This document shows, piece after piece, positions 24,706-37,117 of a stretch of 64,000 nucleotides of DNA. The translations under genes and the position numbers were made by a program. The DNA comes from Myrica gale. Lineage: Eukaryota; Streptophyta; Magnoliopsida; Fagales; Myricaceae. Under the pieces are notes generated by a model, which ran no database searches, was not told the origin of the DNA, and worked only from the letters and a program-made list of their open reading frames with translations. Each line of letters begins with the position of its first letter. The first letter of the stretch is position 1. Location of the stretch: assembly GCA_963930655.1 (NCBI GenBank), contig OZ005601.1, positions 22,568,921 to 22,632,920 on the forward strand, in the 5' to 3' direction.

Positions 24706-24822
24706 GTTTAATTGTCAAGTTTCATCCCAAAACCAATTGGCAATGGGAAGAGGTGGCCAACAGGTATCTGAAGCACACGATTAAATGGTTCATAATCAAT
24801 GTGGGACTCTAACATTAATCCC
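24706..24822 (-). repeat. LTR/TRIM-like fragment
   Basis: The minus strand begins TGTTAGAGTCCCACATTG and ends with TTGCCAATTGGTTTTGGGAT, a pattern recognised from many short plant LTR retrotransposons. No second copy, primer site or target duplication was seen nearby, so it may be a solo LTR or a fragment. Confidence 0.35.
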
Positions 24823-25509
24823 ATGTTATCTAGAACAAAAAAGGGTTGGCTAGTGGTAGACTGATCGTGTTTAAGAGTAATCATGGAAACTGGACGCGCG
24901 AAGAAATTGCTCACACAGACATTTCGCCCAAAACTTGAACCAAATTTTGTTAGCAAGTGAAACTCCAAGTCTCCGACTTTCTTAGAAAGTCATCTTCGAG
25001 AAAGTCTGTTGGGTATATTTGGACTTCGCTTCCATTCGCTGGCCTTTACTAGAAAGTGAGGCCGTTATTCCTGCTTGAGGATTGGTTAAGTGGGTTATTC
25101 ATAGAGCAGGTAGGATTTAACTAGCGACAGATGTAATCCCATTTCAATCGGATTAGGAAGGTGTGGTAGTTGAGACAGCTGACTGGTATCGGATGTAGCT
25201 GAATGTTTTTATTCAGAAAGATTGTCTTCCTGTCGTTGCAGAAAAGGGTGCCTCTGCTTTGAAGAAATCGTGTGATCACAAATGAAAGATGAACTAATAA
25301 GGGAAAACGACTTTTTATCTACATTTCAGATTCTCAGGCTGCAGAATATTGCACTTAGGGTGGCTTTTTGGTGCCTTGGTGGGCTAAAGAACTGTTGAAA
25401 TAGTCAAATGATAAGGATATTTATGGTCGCAGAAGAGGTTCATGAGGTTCTTGTGAGAGATGGTACTGTGGATATGTGTTTCTTTGAATCTTTTGCTGTT
25501 TGTTGTCTT

Positions 25510-26197
25510 TTTTTTTTTCTAAGCAAATTCATACAACCACCCAACTGAACAAAGTCAAGGGGGGATAGGGGGATCATCAGAGTTCAAAATAATAGGGAGG
25601 AATACAATGCGTAGGAATAGTTCCCTCCAAATTTTCAACAACAGCCCAGTTGGCAATATTATGGGCTAACATGTTAGCACCACGTTTTACATGAGAGACT
25701 TTCCAGCTGGGATAAGAATTGAGAAGATTTTTAATGTCCCGATGAGGAGGGCAATAGACCAATCTGGAATGAAGGAAGGCTGACAAAGAGCATTGCAAAC
25801 CTGAAGATTATCACCTTCAAACTCCACCAGGGGAAAACCAATCAAACAAGCCTCCTGAACAGCAAGAAGAGCTGCTCTGGCCTCTCCCACAAGAGGAGTA
25901 CCGGGAGGAGATCTCTTTGTCCAAACAAAGAGTATAACACCACTTGAATTCCTGCAAACAGCAGCAAGAAAGGTACAATCATGACGAATCACAGCATCAA
26001 AATTGATTTTCCAACCACTTCCACAAGGGGCCTGCCAAGCAAGAATCGGAGCAGGGGCAGCAGCAATCCATGCCTTAGAATGCTCCATATACAATCTGTG
26101 AATTCTTTGAATGACAGTACCAATATCATCCCTTTTTCCATTATGAACCATTTGATTGCGAGAACACCAAATAACATCCATTGCGAGAACATCAAAA
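25510..26197 (-). mobile_element. 5'-truncated LINE insertion with target-site duplication
   Basis: A minus-strand insertion ending in a poly(A) tail (T run at 25507-25518 on the + strand). It is flanked by perfect 17-bp repeats TTGCTGTTTGTTGTCTT at 25493-25509 and 26198-26214. Direct duplications of this length plus poly(A) are the signature of target-primed reverse transcription. The insert carries only the C-terminal part of a LINE, with an RNase H domain. Confidence 0.92.
25577..26181 (-). pseudogene. LINE RNase H domain (RVT_3 type)
   Basis: The frame 25687-26181 reads MDVIWCSRNQMVHNGK, WKINFDAVIRHD, VGEARAALLAVQEA and FEGDNLQVCNAL, the D-E-D pattern of plant LINE RNase H. A frameshift at about 25700-25790 moves the end of the domain (VSHVKRGANMLAHNIANWAV) into the frame that stops at 25577. 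Not expected to be functional. Confidence 0.85.
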
Positions 26198-26995
26198 TTG
26201 CTGTTTGTTGTCTTAAATTAGGTGTCAGCAGCCAAGAAATTAACACTTCGTTCCGTCGAAGAACCGAAACCCTTTCTACCTCTATTATCACCTGCATGCG
26301 AGCAAGGGCATCATCTTGGAGGAGATTTTTCTGCCTTTTGAAGCTGACAAAGGAAGTCTCCTTTCTGTTTAAAGAACCTCGTTGCTTTATTGGGATAAGG
26401 AAAACAAAAGAACAGAAATCAAAGTACAGACTGCAATAAAATAAGATACTGATCATAAACTGCTAATGCCCACCAGAACAGAATATTGAACACCTAAGAA
26501 CTTTACCCCCGGATAAAAAACATGTATAAAATCCTTTAACCACCGAACCTACCAAAGGTTAGAGACAGCATCCTTTGAAAGTTGAAAAATAAACAAGACA
26601 AAAGTTAGTGCAAGCAACACGCAAAAGAAAATTATGCACTCTTTTCGGGGAAATGCATCCAACCAAAACAAACGACACCAACAATGAGAAAGTATCTGCA
26701 AATGGAATTGACAACCTTGTCTTTTGAGGCTTCGGTTTTGTCTAGCATTCACACTAGGCGATACGAAAAGACTTCTTTTGCTCCACCTCTGTACATGAAA
26801 GTGCAGGCAGCACATGGATGTAATTTATTCTGCTTCTTGTGAAGCAGACTTCTTATAAGAAATCATTGCGCTTCGTTACATATACTTGATCATAAAGGAG
26901 GAATTGGTGCACCCCAAACCCGCTAAGAATACATGGGACATCCCAGTATCTCAATTTTCCAAAGCTGGAGCTGTACTTAAAAAACACTGAAAGCT

Positions 26996-28300
26996 TTACA
27001 AGGGAAGAGCGGAATTCAGACTCCGGTTGTATCTCGTGGGCAAAAAACTTGCACCAATCGAAAATGATCTTTTCATTGAAACAGGCCGTATGTGCAGAAA
27101 CTCCTCAATTGAAGAATGGCCCATCATGCGAGAGTGCCTATTATCTTGCTTCAGTGCCGTATCCAGATGTGTCCTTTCAGGATCTTCAATGGGAGTAATC
27201 GATCTTCCTTCAGATTCAGAAGGACAAGAATTAGCGAGACCGTGACAGATAGTGGAAGCCCGGCAAGAATCCATCGAAGCACATCTTCTTACTTGTATGC
27301 AATTATCCACATCCTGATAATAATCGAATGAATCATCAGGCCTCTGAAAACCATGATTTTCACTGCAATTCCTACCCTCCTTCGATAGGCTTTCGCCCTT
27401 AGCCCCTAGTATGCCACTATCCACCACACCCTGCCGATAATTCCCTGAATCGTCGGTACTCTGAAACGCATCATTACCGCTACAATTCATGCCCTCTTTT
27501 GAGAGGCTCTCACCATTAACCTCCAGTAATTCACCTTCTTCACCTGTTGCAGGCCAGTTCTCAGACGTCGCACTACTTCTTGCCTGATTATCTCGCAGGT
27601 CACCGTCATTCCCAGAGTTCGTCATATGATTGTCTTCGTGTATATCCAAAATAGCATTTTGATCTGCTGAAGGTAAAGAATGCCTAACAATGTCTAGACT
27701 GATAGAATCCGTCAAAATATGGGCGCGGCACAGGGGACAGTTGGTGTGAGACCTCAACCAAGTATCAATACAAGGTATGTGGAAAGCGTGGTTGCACTTA
27801 GGCAAGAGCCTAAGCGTCTCATCTTCTCGAAACTCGTTCAAGCACACCGGACACTCGGTCCCTTCAATCAGCCCATCATCCTTCTTGTACCTGCAAACCG
27901 TAATTGAACTTATAACCGACTGTTGCAAACCAACGGTGGTGATGAACCAGATGGGATGATCAACCTGAGTCTCATCGAGAAAGTCTTCATCTGTGTCGTC
28001 CGGCTGGGAGGGTCTGGCATGATTTCTCCTCCTGCACCAACTCGGGTAGGACATTGCTATGACAGCATAGTAAATAACAAGAACCAGAACGCCGGCTAAG
28101 AAGGAAACTGTGATGATGAGGTAAGGTGAGATGTGATGACTTGGTGCTGATTTCTGGGCGGCTATATTGGAAGACGGTGGAGGAGGAGGTATTGGTGCTA
28201 AGTAGTAATAATCTGGAAAAGGCTCACAAGTATAAGGTGCACAGTCACCAGTTTGGTTTGCTGCAGTTACAGGGAAGAGTCCTCTTTGCTTCCTCGCCAT
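26996..28300 (-). CDS. RING-H2 finger E3 ubiquitin ligase, ATL family
   Basis: Intronless 434-residue protein, as usual for ATL genes. A short N-terminus with a proline run (PIPPPPPSS) precedes one hydrophobic segment at about residues 59-83. A basic patch (CRRRNH) follows, then a divergent GLD-like region ([19 protein letters not shown], 122-140). The RING-H2 domain is complete: C150, C153, C169, H171, H174, C177, C188, C191, with the ATL spacing x2-x15-x1-x2-x2-x10-x2 and the Pro/Trp context ([16 protein letters not shown]). The long tail (200-434) is Ser/Asp/Asn-rich with a tandem repeat: GESLSKEG(M/R)NCS(G/E)N appears twice, each followed by FQ..DDS. Likely membrane-anchored and transferring ubiquitin from an E2. 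Resembles ATL51/52/54-type members; the exact orthologue was not fixed. Confidence 0.94.
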   Translation of the reverse strand: MARKQRGLFPVTAANQTGDCAPYTCEPFPDYYYLAPIPPPPPSSNIAAQKSAPSHHISPYLIITVSFLAGVLVLVIYYAVIAMSYPSWCRRRNHARPSQPDDTDEDFLDETQVDHPIWFITTVGLQQSVISSITVCRYKKDDGLIEGTECPVCLNEFREDETLRLLPKCNHAFHIPCIDTWLRSHTNCPLCRAHILTDSISLDIVRHSLPSADQNAILDIHEDNHMTNSGNDGDLRDNQARSSATSENWPATGEEGELLEVNGESLSKEGMNCSGNDAFQSTDDSGNYRQGVVDSGILGAKGESLSKEGRNCSENHGFQRPDDSFDYYQDVDNCIQVRRCASMDSCRASTICHGLANSCPSESEGRSITPIEDPERTHLDTALKQDNRHSRMMGHSSIEEFLHIRPVSMKRSFSIGASFLPTRYNRSLNSALPL

Positions 28301-29840
28301 TGAAGAAGAGAAAAAGCATCATAAACAGAAGTAGTAAGATAAGAGAGTGGCCCTTTGAAGGGAGGTCTGAACTTTTGATTCAACCGAAAGGGGGGCCCTA
28401 GAAGATTAAAAAAAGAAAAAGAAGCTCAATTTGAAAGGGAGGTGCTAACTTGTGCAATTAATTACATTTTCCGATTGAAAAAGGGTAAAGAAAACACGTC
28501 TGTCTCAAATTCTAGTGGGGGCATCAATGACATCTTGATATATACGTTTTGTGTAATGGGTATTTGGCTCTAAGTCAAGAAGCTCCAATTATTGTCTGCT
28601 TGGTTTCGTATACGTCTAATTAAGAGCCCTGTCGTCAACTTACTGCCATTAAGCATGGACCCCTTATGTATAGTGGTATGATCCACACCGGCGGAGAGAA
28701 AACCATCACGGATGTATTAGAAAGGCATGTATGACGGAAGTAACTTCTGGCTATTTCTTCAGTTCTAAACTCAATTCAAAGTTTCCCTCGAAGATCCAGC
28801 CAAGTTTTAATATTTTTTAGGATTCAACAGTGGAAAGCCGCCTGCTAGTACACTGCATTGCTTTTTCAAAGGATAAATTGTTTTACGAATTCACTCAGAA
28901 TTAGTTAATTAGCTACCAGAGCTATACAATAATTAATATTCCTTTATTCAACTGGTCAACTATCAATGCATATTGAAAATGTGCATGATGTCTAAAAATA
29001 TTATTTTTTTACAAGTTAAAAATATCATTTTATGGCCTGAAAATTAGGCCTGATCATCGGTACCGGCGGTGTGCTGGTTAACCGGCACCGTACATCGGCG
29101 CCTAGCGGAACCAGTGATGGTGAGCAAAATCCCCTCTTTGTTGGTGGTGGTGAAACTGCTCGCAACTGGGTGGTTTCACCGCTTCACTTTTTTTAATATA
29201 CATATCAAAACGACACCGTTTCTTTTAGTGATTTTAAGCCTAAGCCTAATCTAACCTGCCTCTTTCTTCTTTCATATTTGGAAAAATTTTTGGAAAGCTT
29301 TTCAAAAGTGTGGCCTTTTTCAAGTCATCCACATAGTTGATGTCTTATTTCTAACTAGATTTATTCGTTTATATATTATACGATATATATATGTTGTAAG
29401 GGTAACTTATATTACGAATTTTGTTTCTATGCTTTCATTTCTATTTCACAATTCTCAGTTCTAAGTCCTAATCATGACTAATGCATGCTATCATACAGTT
29501 GGTGCGTTCAGTACTGGAGGACTAAATATATATAAGATTGCCAAAGCTAGCTAGCCACACAAAATAAAAATGTTGGATGAAATGGACTTCATAGCTGCCC
29601 AACTTTAATCTTGCATATTAAACTACGTGTAGCTCATTTGGATCGGTGGACGGTGGCCGTACCTAATATTACTCATGAAGTGCTTACGCATCTCTTTTGC
29701 CTTGCTTTTTTTTTTTTTCTTAAACATCCATGTATTATTGAAAGGAAAATTCAACTCTTCCCTCAATGGCGTTCAAACACAAAATCCTGCCTTAAACGAG
29801 AAGGAATATATAATCCCGAAAAAATTGTCATGGCTTCCAA
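28301..29840. other. Upstream of the ATL gene; no other gene recognised
   Basis: The first few hundred bases should contain the ATL promoter and 5' UTR. 29040-29230 has GGTACCGG/GGTTAACCGG motifs typical of dispersed plant repeats, but no bounded element could be defined. Confidence 0.4.
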
Positions 29841-29849
29841 ATCTTTCGA

Positions 29850-30400
29850 CTCATCGATAACGTCCATGTAGTCAAATTTTGGTTGCAATGAACCAAGGAT
29901 CTCTCGATGACACAAATATCCTCCAATTTTTCTTCATACCTCTTCATTTGAGGGACTATGACAAACACTCGTGAAAAGTAATCCGTCGTTAACTCGGATT
30001 CTTTCATGCGTAAGAATTCAAGTTTACCTCTTTGTGTTTGAAGCCTAACCTTCATCACTTTATCTAGTCCTTGATAAGAGTTTGCACAATCTTCCATGCT
30101 TTCTTGGAGGCAGCTGCATTTGCAATATTTTTGAACATAGCTTCATCCAGACATTGATGGATGAGCATGGGAGATTGTTAATTTATCTTCCGAATCTCCT
30201 TTGAGTAGGACTCAATTAAGCTTTATCACGAAGCTCTTCAAAGTCTTTCTCTACAATATCTCATGCATCTTGAAATTTAAGCAATGCCTTAATTCGAATG
30301 CATCAATTATCAAAATCATCTTTTGAAAGGAGAGGAAAATGTTGAATCAACCATTTTTCCAGGATCAAGAACCTTACACTGATAACACTTTGTTGGATTA
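29850..30400 (-). pseudogene. Ty1/copia gag (UBN2-type) fragment
   Basis: Read on the minus strand in broken frames: CIRIKALLKFQDA, DIVEKDFEELRDKA, then KVMKVRLQTQRGKLEFLRMK and DYFSRVFVIVPQMKRYEEKL. These are the successive conserved blocks of the copia gag UBN2 domain. Stops replace Trp at several sites. Next to its N-terminal side, near 30384, the minus strand reads GTGTTATCAGTG, a degenerate match to a tRNA-Met primer site, so an LTR may lie at about 30410-31000. No partner LTR was found. Confidence 0.8.
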
Positions 30401-30409
30401 TCAAAAATG

Positions 30410-31800
30410 ATCACACTTAATATTTTGTAAGCTGAGTAGAGAGGACATAAAACACGTCAACAAAACCTTTATTCCACTTACTTAGGAAAAAAATATAAAG
30501 GTTATATAAATATTTATAGTCCACAAATTGACTTTGTAACTTTTACAGTGTAACACCTAAATAAATCTCATATAACTCATCATAATAAATATCATGTAAT
30601 TCCATGAAAATATTAAAATCTCTAACCCTTCAACTTTATAATCTATAAGAATACAAAAAGACATAACCTCCTCATTATCTACATTAGCCCTAAGATCACC
30701 AATTCCTTCTAAAATATAATCGAAAGAAATAATCTTCCAATCCGTGAAATCTAGATATCTCCAGTCAATCCATACGACACATATAAAAGATTATCATCCA
30801 ATAATACTTTTGAATAACACCGAAAGAGACAAGTATCTCTTTCTATTGTATCATTCCCACACACTGCTCAATGAGAATGAAATAATAGAATTTTTGATGA
30901 TTTGTTTGCGTACCTTGAATGCCCTGACAAGAGAACTACAAAATATGACGGCGCATTAAACCCAATAAAGGATCTAACCTTTTACCAAAACAGAGAGGCT
31001 CTAGCGAGAGAGCTCCTATATATCCGGAGTATGGACAACATTTGCAATTAAGAGTAGGTTTGTGCTTCTTGTAACGGGTTTTTTGTGTGAAGGGCGCAAA
31101 CTTTGAGTTCTTTTACGGACTAGACTTTTATTCGAGGGGTCTCAGACCAAACCCATTGTCATAGCAGCCTCCTTAACTGGGCTTGAACGCCACTTCGTGT
31201 GGGAAGGGTAACTTGTCAAAGAAAGCTCACAAAAAAGTTTCACACAACTGATAGAAAACAATTCAATACATGAATCCGAATGTGTGACTTAACTGATTCA
31301 GGGACCTTGTAGGATCCGCTTGAATATTCGGAATTTATTACTGTCCTCTCACTCTAGTTATCCAGTTGAGTCAAATCCGTCCGTAGACAAAGTCCCACTG
31401 AAATAGATAGCTCTCTCCTTTCCAAAAATAAAAAAAATATCATTTAGACTATAGATTAAAAAATCAATATAATGTTGTTGCTAAAAACATTCGACTCGAA
31501 TAGGAATAGTACCTGCCCTATTGGTAAATCAAAGAGTGGAAGATGATTCATAGTACTGGCCGAATAGAACCAACATGATCAATCTAGGCCAATTGGTATA
31601 CCTTTGGCGAGTGGCCGGTTGGATAAGTGGACTGAGGAAGAAGTACTGACCAAAAGATTATTTTCAAACTTCAAAAAATAGATACCTAATCTAAAAAAGT
31701 GAAGATCGTTTATTAGAGTCGGTGAAAATTAAAAAAGGATACAATATTTGAATGAAAATTATAATACAAAAGAATAATTTGATATAGAGTTATTATTTTA
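30410..31800. other. AT-rich region without a recognised gene
   Basis: Possibly the LTR and flank of the copia fragment to its left. No protein signature, tRNA or bounded repeat was detected. Confidence 0.35.
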
Positions 31801-31812
31801 TAATTTTTTAAA

Positions 31813-32320
31813 GGAAAATTGACAAATTGATCACTATGTTTATAACCCACTGATGAAATAGTTATTAGGATTAGTTTTTTTATTGGCCACTGAGTCCATA
31901 CGTGTATGGCGATATGGTCATTTTGTCCATATTCCATCAGCGTTCTCGCTACCACAACGTCACTAATCTCCATCAGCAGTCAAATCACCTACATTAATCT
32001 AAACGAACCGTTTCATTAAGGTAAAGAAATGCTCTAATGAACAAAACGACAAACAATACAAACCGGGATAAAATCAGAACCTGTGTCATTTTGTTCATTG
32101 GGGCATTCATTTACATTAATGAAACAGTTCTTTTAGAATAGTTAAGGTGACTGGGATTAGTGACGTTGAGCTGGCGAGAACGCTGATGTGGTGATGTGAA
32201 TGGAATAGAAGGACCATATCGTCATACGAGTATGGACTCAGTGACCAGTAAATAAAAAAAGTAATCATAGTAACTATTTCGTCAACGGAGTATGAACTTA
32301 GTGAACAAATGTCAATTTTT
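31813..32320. mobile_element. Fold-back (hairpin) MITE
   Basis: Arms at about 31814-32050 and 32088-32319 are inverted copies over their full length. Outer ends: AAATTGACAAATTGATCACT and, reversed, AAATTGACATTTGTTCACT. Inner ends: TTTCATTAAGGTAAAGAAATG and TTTCATTAATGTAAATGAATG. The loop is only about 38 bases. There is no coding capacity. The flanks are too T/A-rich to define the duplication. Confidence 0.85.
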
Positions 32321-34469
32321 TTTAATTAAGAACAAGTCATGTTAGAAATATTTATTAAAACATAACGAATAAATTCTGATATAATAAAATGCAGGGAGGA
32401 AGGATTTTCAATATTATACCTAGTTTATACTACAATATGGATCATCGGGTTGTTTATGTACCTCAATCCGGAATTTTCCATTACTTTAACCCCATTGGTG
32501 AAGTCATGCACTACTAGGGTGTCACCCACAAATTCCACAACCTAATTAAGAGCCTCTATCACGGTTAGAGCTTACAACTAACAGAGAGATTTCATACATT
32601 CTCAGCTCATCCTATGGGGCTATATATATAGCTGCTCTGTCATTGATAAGGAGCCTAGCGACCGTCAGTCGTTAAACACCTGTAACAGTCGACTCATTAA
32701 AATCCTTTGTGCAAATAACCGTTACATAATAACGATCTATGTACCGTTACAAACATGACCAATTAAAGAGTCACCACGCACAAAAGGAGTAATAGGTCAT
32801 TACAATTGTTTCGATATGAAAATTTACAAATATTCTGTTATACGTGACTGATCGATGCAAGCAATCTAAAACAAAATAAAAGAATACGGAAAAATGGGCT
32901 GATCCTCCGGTCAGCCTAATCAAAACCCGAAAAAAGTGATGGGCTTCAATTTGATTGTGACTGATAGGCCTCAAAAAGAATATCCTAATGAATAGGATGC
33001 TTTGATTCGGTCTAATCGAATTTTTTATTGTGCCTAAATCGGAAGATCAACCATTTTTAAGTGGTCTAGTTCGGTCCAAAACGGTACGTTTGAACCACTT
33101 ATGTTTTTTTCTTTTCTTTTTTCCTAAGCTTTTTTTTTTCATTTTCAACTCACAACTTATGATAAAAAAAATAGTTGAAGGGGGAAGGACATGGTCAAAG
33201 AACTCAAAATACATAATTTTAGGGTAAAAGTTTTAAGTTTGTATTAAAAAAATATTTATTATTTATAATAATAAATCTGGTCCGATTCAGTCTAGATCGG
33301 ATCGCAAAAGGCCTAGACCAGACAGGATATAACTGATTTTTTCAATCTGATCCGAATGGGATCAAATTTATACCACTAAAACTAAAAATTCAGTCCGATC
33401 TGGTCCGGTTCGATCTAGTGTCTGGTTATGTACAACCCTACTTTACATGAAGTATATATAAGGATGTCTTGTCGGTGACTCCCTATAAATATTTCGGTGT
33501 GTTTTTCCCCGCGTTTCTAAAGTTTAATTTTAATGTCGTTATACGTCCAGACTTCTCGCTTGTAGTATAGCTTAATTACTACGTGTCGTGATAGTTCCGG
33601 TACTCATTTTTTACATGTTTATGATGAGATAAGCAAAAGAAAGCTTCATAGACTTTTCGAATGCCCCCAAAGAAAGCTTCCCAGCTTCATCTCTGCACGC
33701 GCGTGTAGGTATTGCAGCTTCATTCCCTTTCTCCTCTAGTAGCCGAAGCATGTGCGCTGCTCTTGGAGTCATTTTACATGTTTATTTAAGATATGTATGC
33801 ACCTCTGTGTCTGTCATACAGATTTGTCTCTTGTGGCTCTTGTTGCAGAGAGCTAGCATTGTGCGCCATTCATAAATGGAAAATTCTACATATCTCTTGA
33901 CTCCTGAACTTTGCAGCTCATATATAGCGTAGCACCTGGGGCCTCATTTCAACGTTATCATGGTTATATATATACAGTTTAGAGGTATATATTCTTGGCT
34001 GGTGTTTGTACTCATTATCTGAACTATTTAAGAGCCAAACATTGATATGTTTTTCAATTATTTGCTGGGCTAATGCCATCAATCTGGGAGTGGAAGCATA
34101 CTGGTTGTAGCAGAGTACATGGATTTGGGTCAGCAAGAAATGTGAATAAAATCTTAGGATTAGCGAGAGATTCCTAATATCACTAGCCCAAAAGAACAAT
34201 ATTCTTAACTGCATAATTTGTGCATGTCAAATGTCGATTAAAGCTCAGCTGTCCAACATTAACCAGATAAGTAACCGAATGTGGAGTAGTTGGCTATCTT
34301 TTTTCTCGTTGCTCGATCTGAGCAGATAATATTGATTCATGCACGTGCGAAATGAATATTATTGTCCTCGGAATTTTCGTCAAATAGTCTTTGGTCAAAC
34401 CAGCTATTATTTTTGAAATTTACTTGCCTGAATAATTCAATTACTCTATGTGCAAGTTGGTTAATAAGA
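32321..34469. other. Intergenic, no gene recognised
   Basis: Only short frames. 33030-33430 contains repeated GGTCCG/GATCGGATC motifs reminiscent of degenerate terminal repeats, but no bounded element could be drawn. Confidence 0.4.
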
Positions 34470-34990
34470 GAGATCGGTTATAGTGTTAAGCTTCGGTGTG
34501 TGAAGCGCTGTGAGGCAGCGACTGGGATGAAGTCCCTAGCCATCCGACGGCCACGAAAGTGCCAGCAAAAAAATGAGACAAACCGGGCCTTATCCTCACC
34601 GGTTTGATAGAAACCGGTGCAAAACCGGTTTGAATGCTAGGTCTCCGTTTATAGCCAGCTAAAATTCGAATCCCCCCCAATTTGGAAACCCCCCACCCCA
34701 TTTCGAATCCCCCCATTTGGAAACCCACCCCCCCGCGAAACCCACCACCCCATTTCGAATCCCCCCCCCCAATTTGGAAACCCACCCACCCCCCCGCTGC
34801 CCATCCGCTGTCGTTCCCCATTTCGAAACCCACCCACCCGCTGCCATTCCAGATCAGCACCGAAACCACCACCACCACCACCACCGATTTCATCGTGATT
34901 TCGAATCCCCCCCATTTGGAAACCCACCCCATTTCGAATCCCACCCCCCCCATTTGGAAACCCACCCCCCCGCGAAACCCACCCCCCGCT
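34470..34990. repeat. Left terminal inverted repeat of the MULE
   Basis: Inverted relative to about 38470-38892. The outer 170 bases align well; the inner part is C-rich on the + strand, built from repeats of TTCGAATCCCCCC and CATTTGGAAACCCACCC, plus a (CCA)n microsatellite near 34865-34886. Open frames through it are low-complexity and not believed to be genes. Confidence 0.8.
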
Positions 34991-35000
34991 GCCGTTCCCC

Positions 35001-36109
35001 AGTAAGGAGCATGTGGTTGATGGGGTGGCTAATTTTATGGCTAGATGCATTATGTCAAACCCTAAAACTCAGGTACATGGCCACTGAATCCTCTTTTTTT
35101 TTGGGTAAATGGTAAGTGTACTGAATCTTGTTTCCTTCTGAAGTATGGGTTCTGTCTAACATAAGTTACTTCCTTGCAAATGCAGGATTTGACTCCAGAA
35201 CAGCTGCAGAAAAGTAAGTTTGCAGTCCAATCTTTGAAAAATGATCTTCCCTAAAATTTCTTAGCCCAAATCCTTATAATGGTTGTTTAAGTTCCTATAA
35301 TTTAATCTGTTTATAATTTCTTATAGGTAATGGGTCATTGATTATATGTAATGGTTTATGAAATTTATCCTATAATTTTGCTAGATAAGTACACAAACTC
35401 ACAATCCATAGGAATAAGCTTTTTTAAATCTTAGGCACAGACAAGTTAAAGTTCTGGTCAAAATACAATTTTGGACTCCTTTTTATTGATATAGCAACCA
35501 CCAATCTGGTCAAAATACAATAAAACTTTAGTTTATGTTTAAAATTTGGCATCCTTTTTATTGATATAGCAACCACCAATCTGGCTCTGACTTCTCCCAA
35601 TCAGATGTAGCCTTCTGAGCTGGGAGAGGTTGTCTATGTTACTCATCTATGACACTATAAACTTGCAGCTGTTGCAAAAGCATTGGGTGGTATCAGCAAA
35701 CTGGAGAAGATTTTAGGTATCTGGCATGCTGGGAAACTTTTTTATGCCCTCTCCACCTGGGGACTTGCTCTGGCAGGGTGAGTTCTAAATTTTTTTTATA
35801 TATTGTTATGAGGCTACTGAGAATGTGAGCCTTGATTGTTTGCTGCTTTCCAGGTCATGAAAATGCAAGATATGCACATAAATGTTACCATGTTGCATCT
35901 TTGCGTCTTTGCATTAGTTGCAAAATTTATTTATTGCCCAAAAGACAATGGCTATGCATCATTTTTGCATCAAATGTTGTTGGCAATATGGGAAGCTAGA
36001 AAACATTGGAGTATTTTCACACTGCAGGTTGTATCAGACTCGTGGTGCATTGAAACTTGCCGCAATGGGTGTTCACACTACCAGCAAAGTCATTCTCAGG
36101 GCTCTCTAA
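35001..36109 (+). CDS. Captured four-exon gene fragment inside the MULE (unknown conserved-looking protein)
   Basis: Four exons with canonical GT-AG borders and matching phases: 35001-35072 (ends ...NPKTQ|GTACAT), 35186-35213 (DLTPEQLQK|GTAAGT), 35669-35777 (ALGGISKLEKILGIWHAGK ...|GTGAGT) and 36028-36109 (LYQTRGALKLAAMGVHTTSK, stop TAA). Joined they give 96 codons with no stop. LFYALSTWGLALAGLY is a short hydrophobic stretch across exons 3-4. The family is not recognised; it looks like the C-terminal part of a small plant protein. The true N-terminus is missing or replaced by the left inverted repeat; exon 1 is preceded by CCCCAG, usable as an acceptor. Whether it is expressed cannot be told from sequence. 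Confidence 0.6.
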
Positions 36110-37117
36110 AGATGGCGACTCTCGTGCTGGGAACTAAAGGCTATCTTGCCCCTGTACAGACCAAGAAAACTTTATGATCCATGCACATTCTTGTAAATAA
36201 CATTGGCTTCAAAAGCTGTGGTACTCTTCAATGACTGATTTTTCTGTCATGGATTGGACGCCTTCAAAAGGCATATTCTTATGTATGGATAGATTGATGC
36301 ATTTTACATCCCTCTCTGAGCCAAGAGAGCTTGTCCTCCTTTTTCTGCTAAATGACGGAATAAATTTCTTTTCTACTAGAAAATTGATTAAAAAAAAGAA
36401 CAAACAAAAAGAAAATTGATTATATAATGCAAATCTGCAAATCTCTAGCTCTTCCAAAATTAAGAAAATTTTTGGAATGTCTTTTTCATGGATTCAATCA
36501 TCAGTTGGAACGTTTCATCCAACAGATTACATTAACAATATTTGCTCCAGTCGCGCACTTAATCATTGCAGTTGCAGAGCGCCTTGTAAGAAATAGTTAA
36601 CAAACCCCTGATGAAGCAAAGCAGAAAGTTCCCATTCCACAATACCCATAAAGATGCAGAAATGTGATTTCTTCTTGTAAACAGTCACACAGAAGCAAAA
36701 CGGTTTTGCCAATATTAAAATAAAGCAAAAGAGGCAAAATTATCAAGCACTTCATCATATAACTGCTCTCATTAACACCGTTTCTCACAAGCAACACAGT
36801 CATCGCTTCCATGCTAAGACAAAAAATTTTGTGGTATCCTCTACTCCAAAGTTACAGGGCTCAAAATTGGTTATGTACACCTAAATCTTCGCCGCAACTT
36901 ACATACTTTCCGGTTCCCAAAGGGTTCCAAGACAAGAAGAATGATAAAACCTACTTCTGTAACAGGTACCCCATTTCAATGACACAATTATATTGCTTAT
37001 ATAAAAAAGAAAAAATATGCAATCATATTAGGCTGTAAAGGCCTTGAAGAGCATCTAAGATTACTCATGAATTGCCTAAAAGAAATCTTTAAAAATACTC
37101 CATCCCAGAAGAGTAAG

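Noticed and set aside
34486-35115. Pro/His-rich (+) and Gly/Trp-rich (-) frames of up to 159 codons
   Set aside because: They are translations of the C-rich MULE inverted repeat units in different frames; low complexity, no domain.
35836-36177. A 113-codon + strand frame
   Set aside because: Crosses intron 3 and reads exon 4 of the captured gene out of frame; the spliced frame has consistent phases and a meaningful protein.
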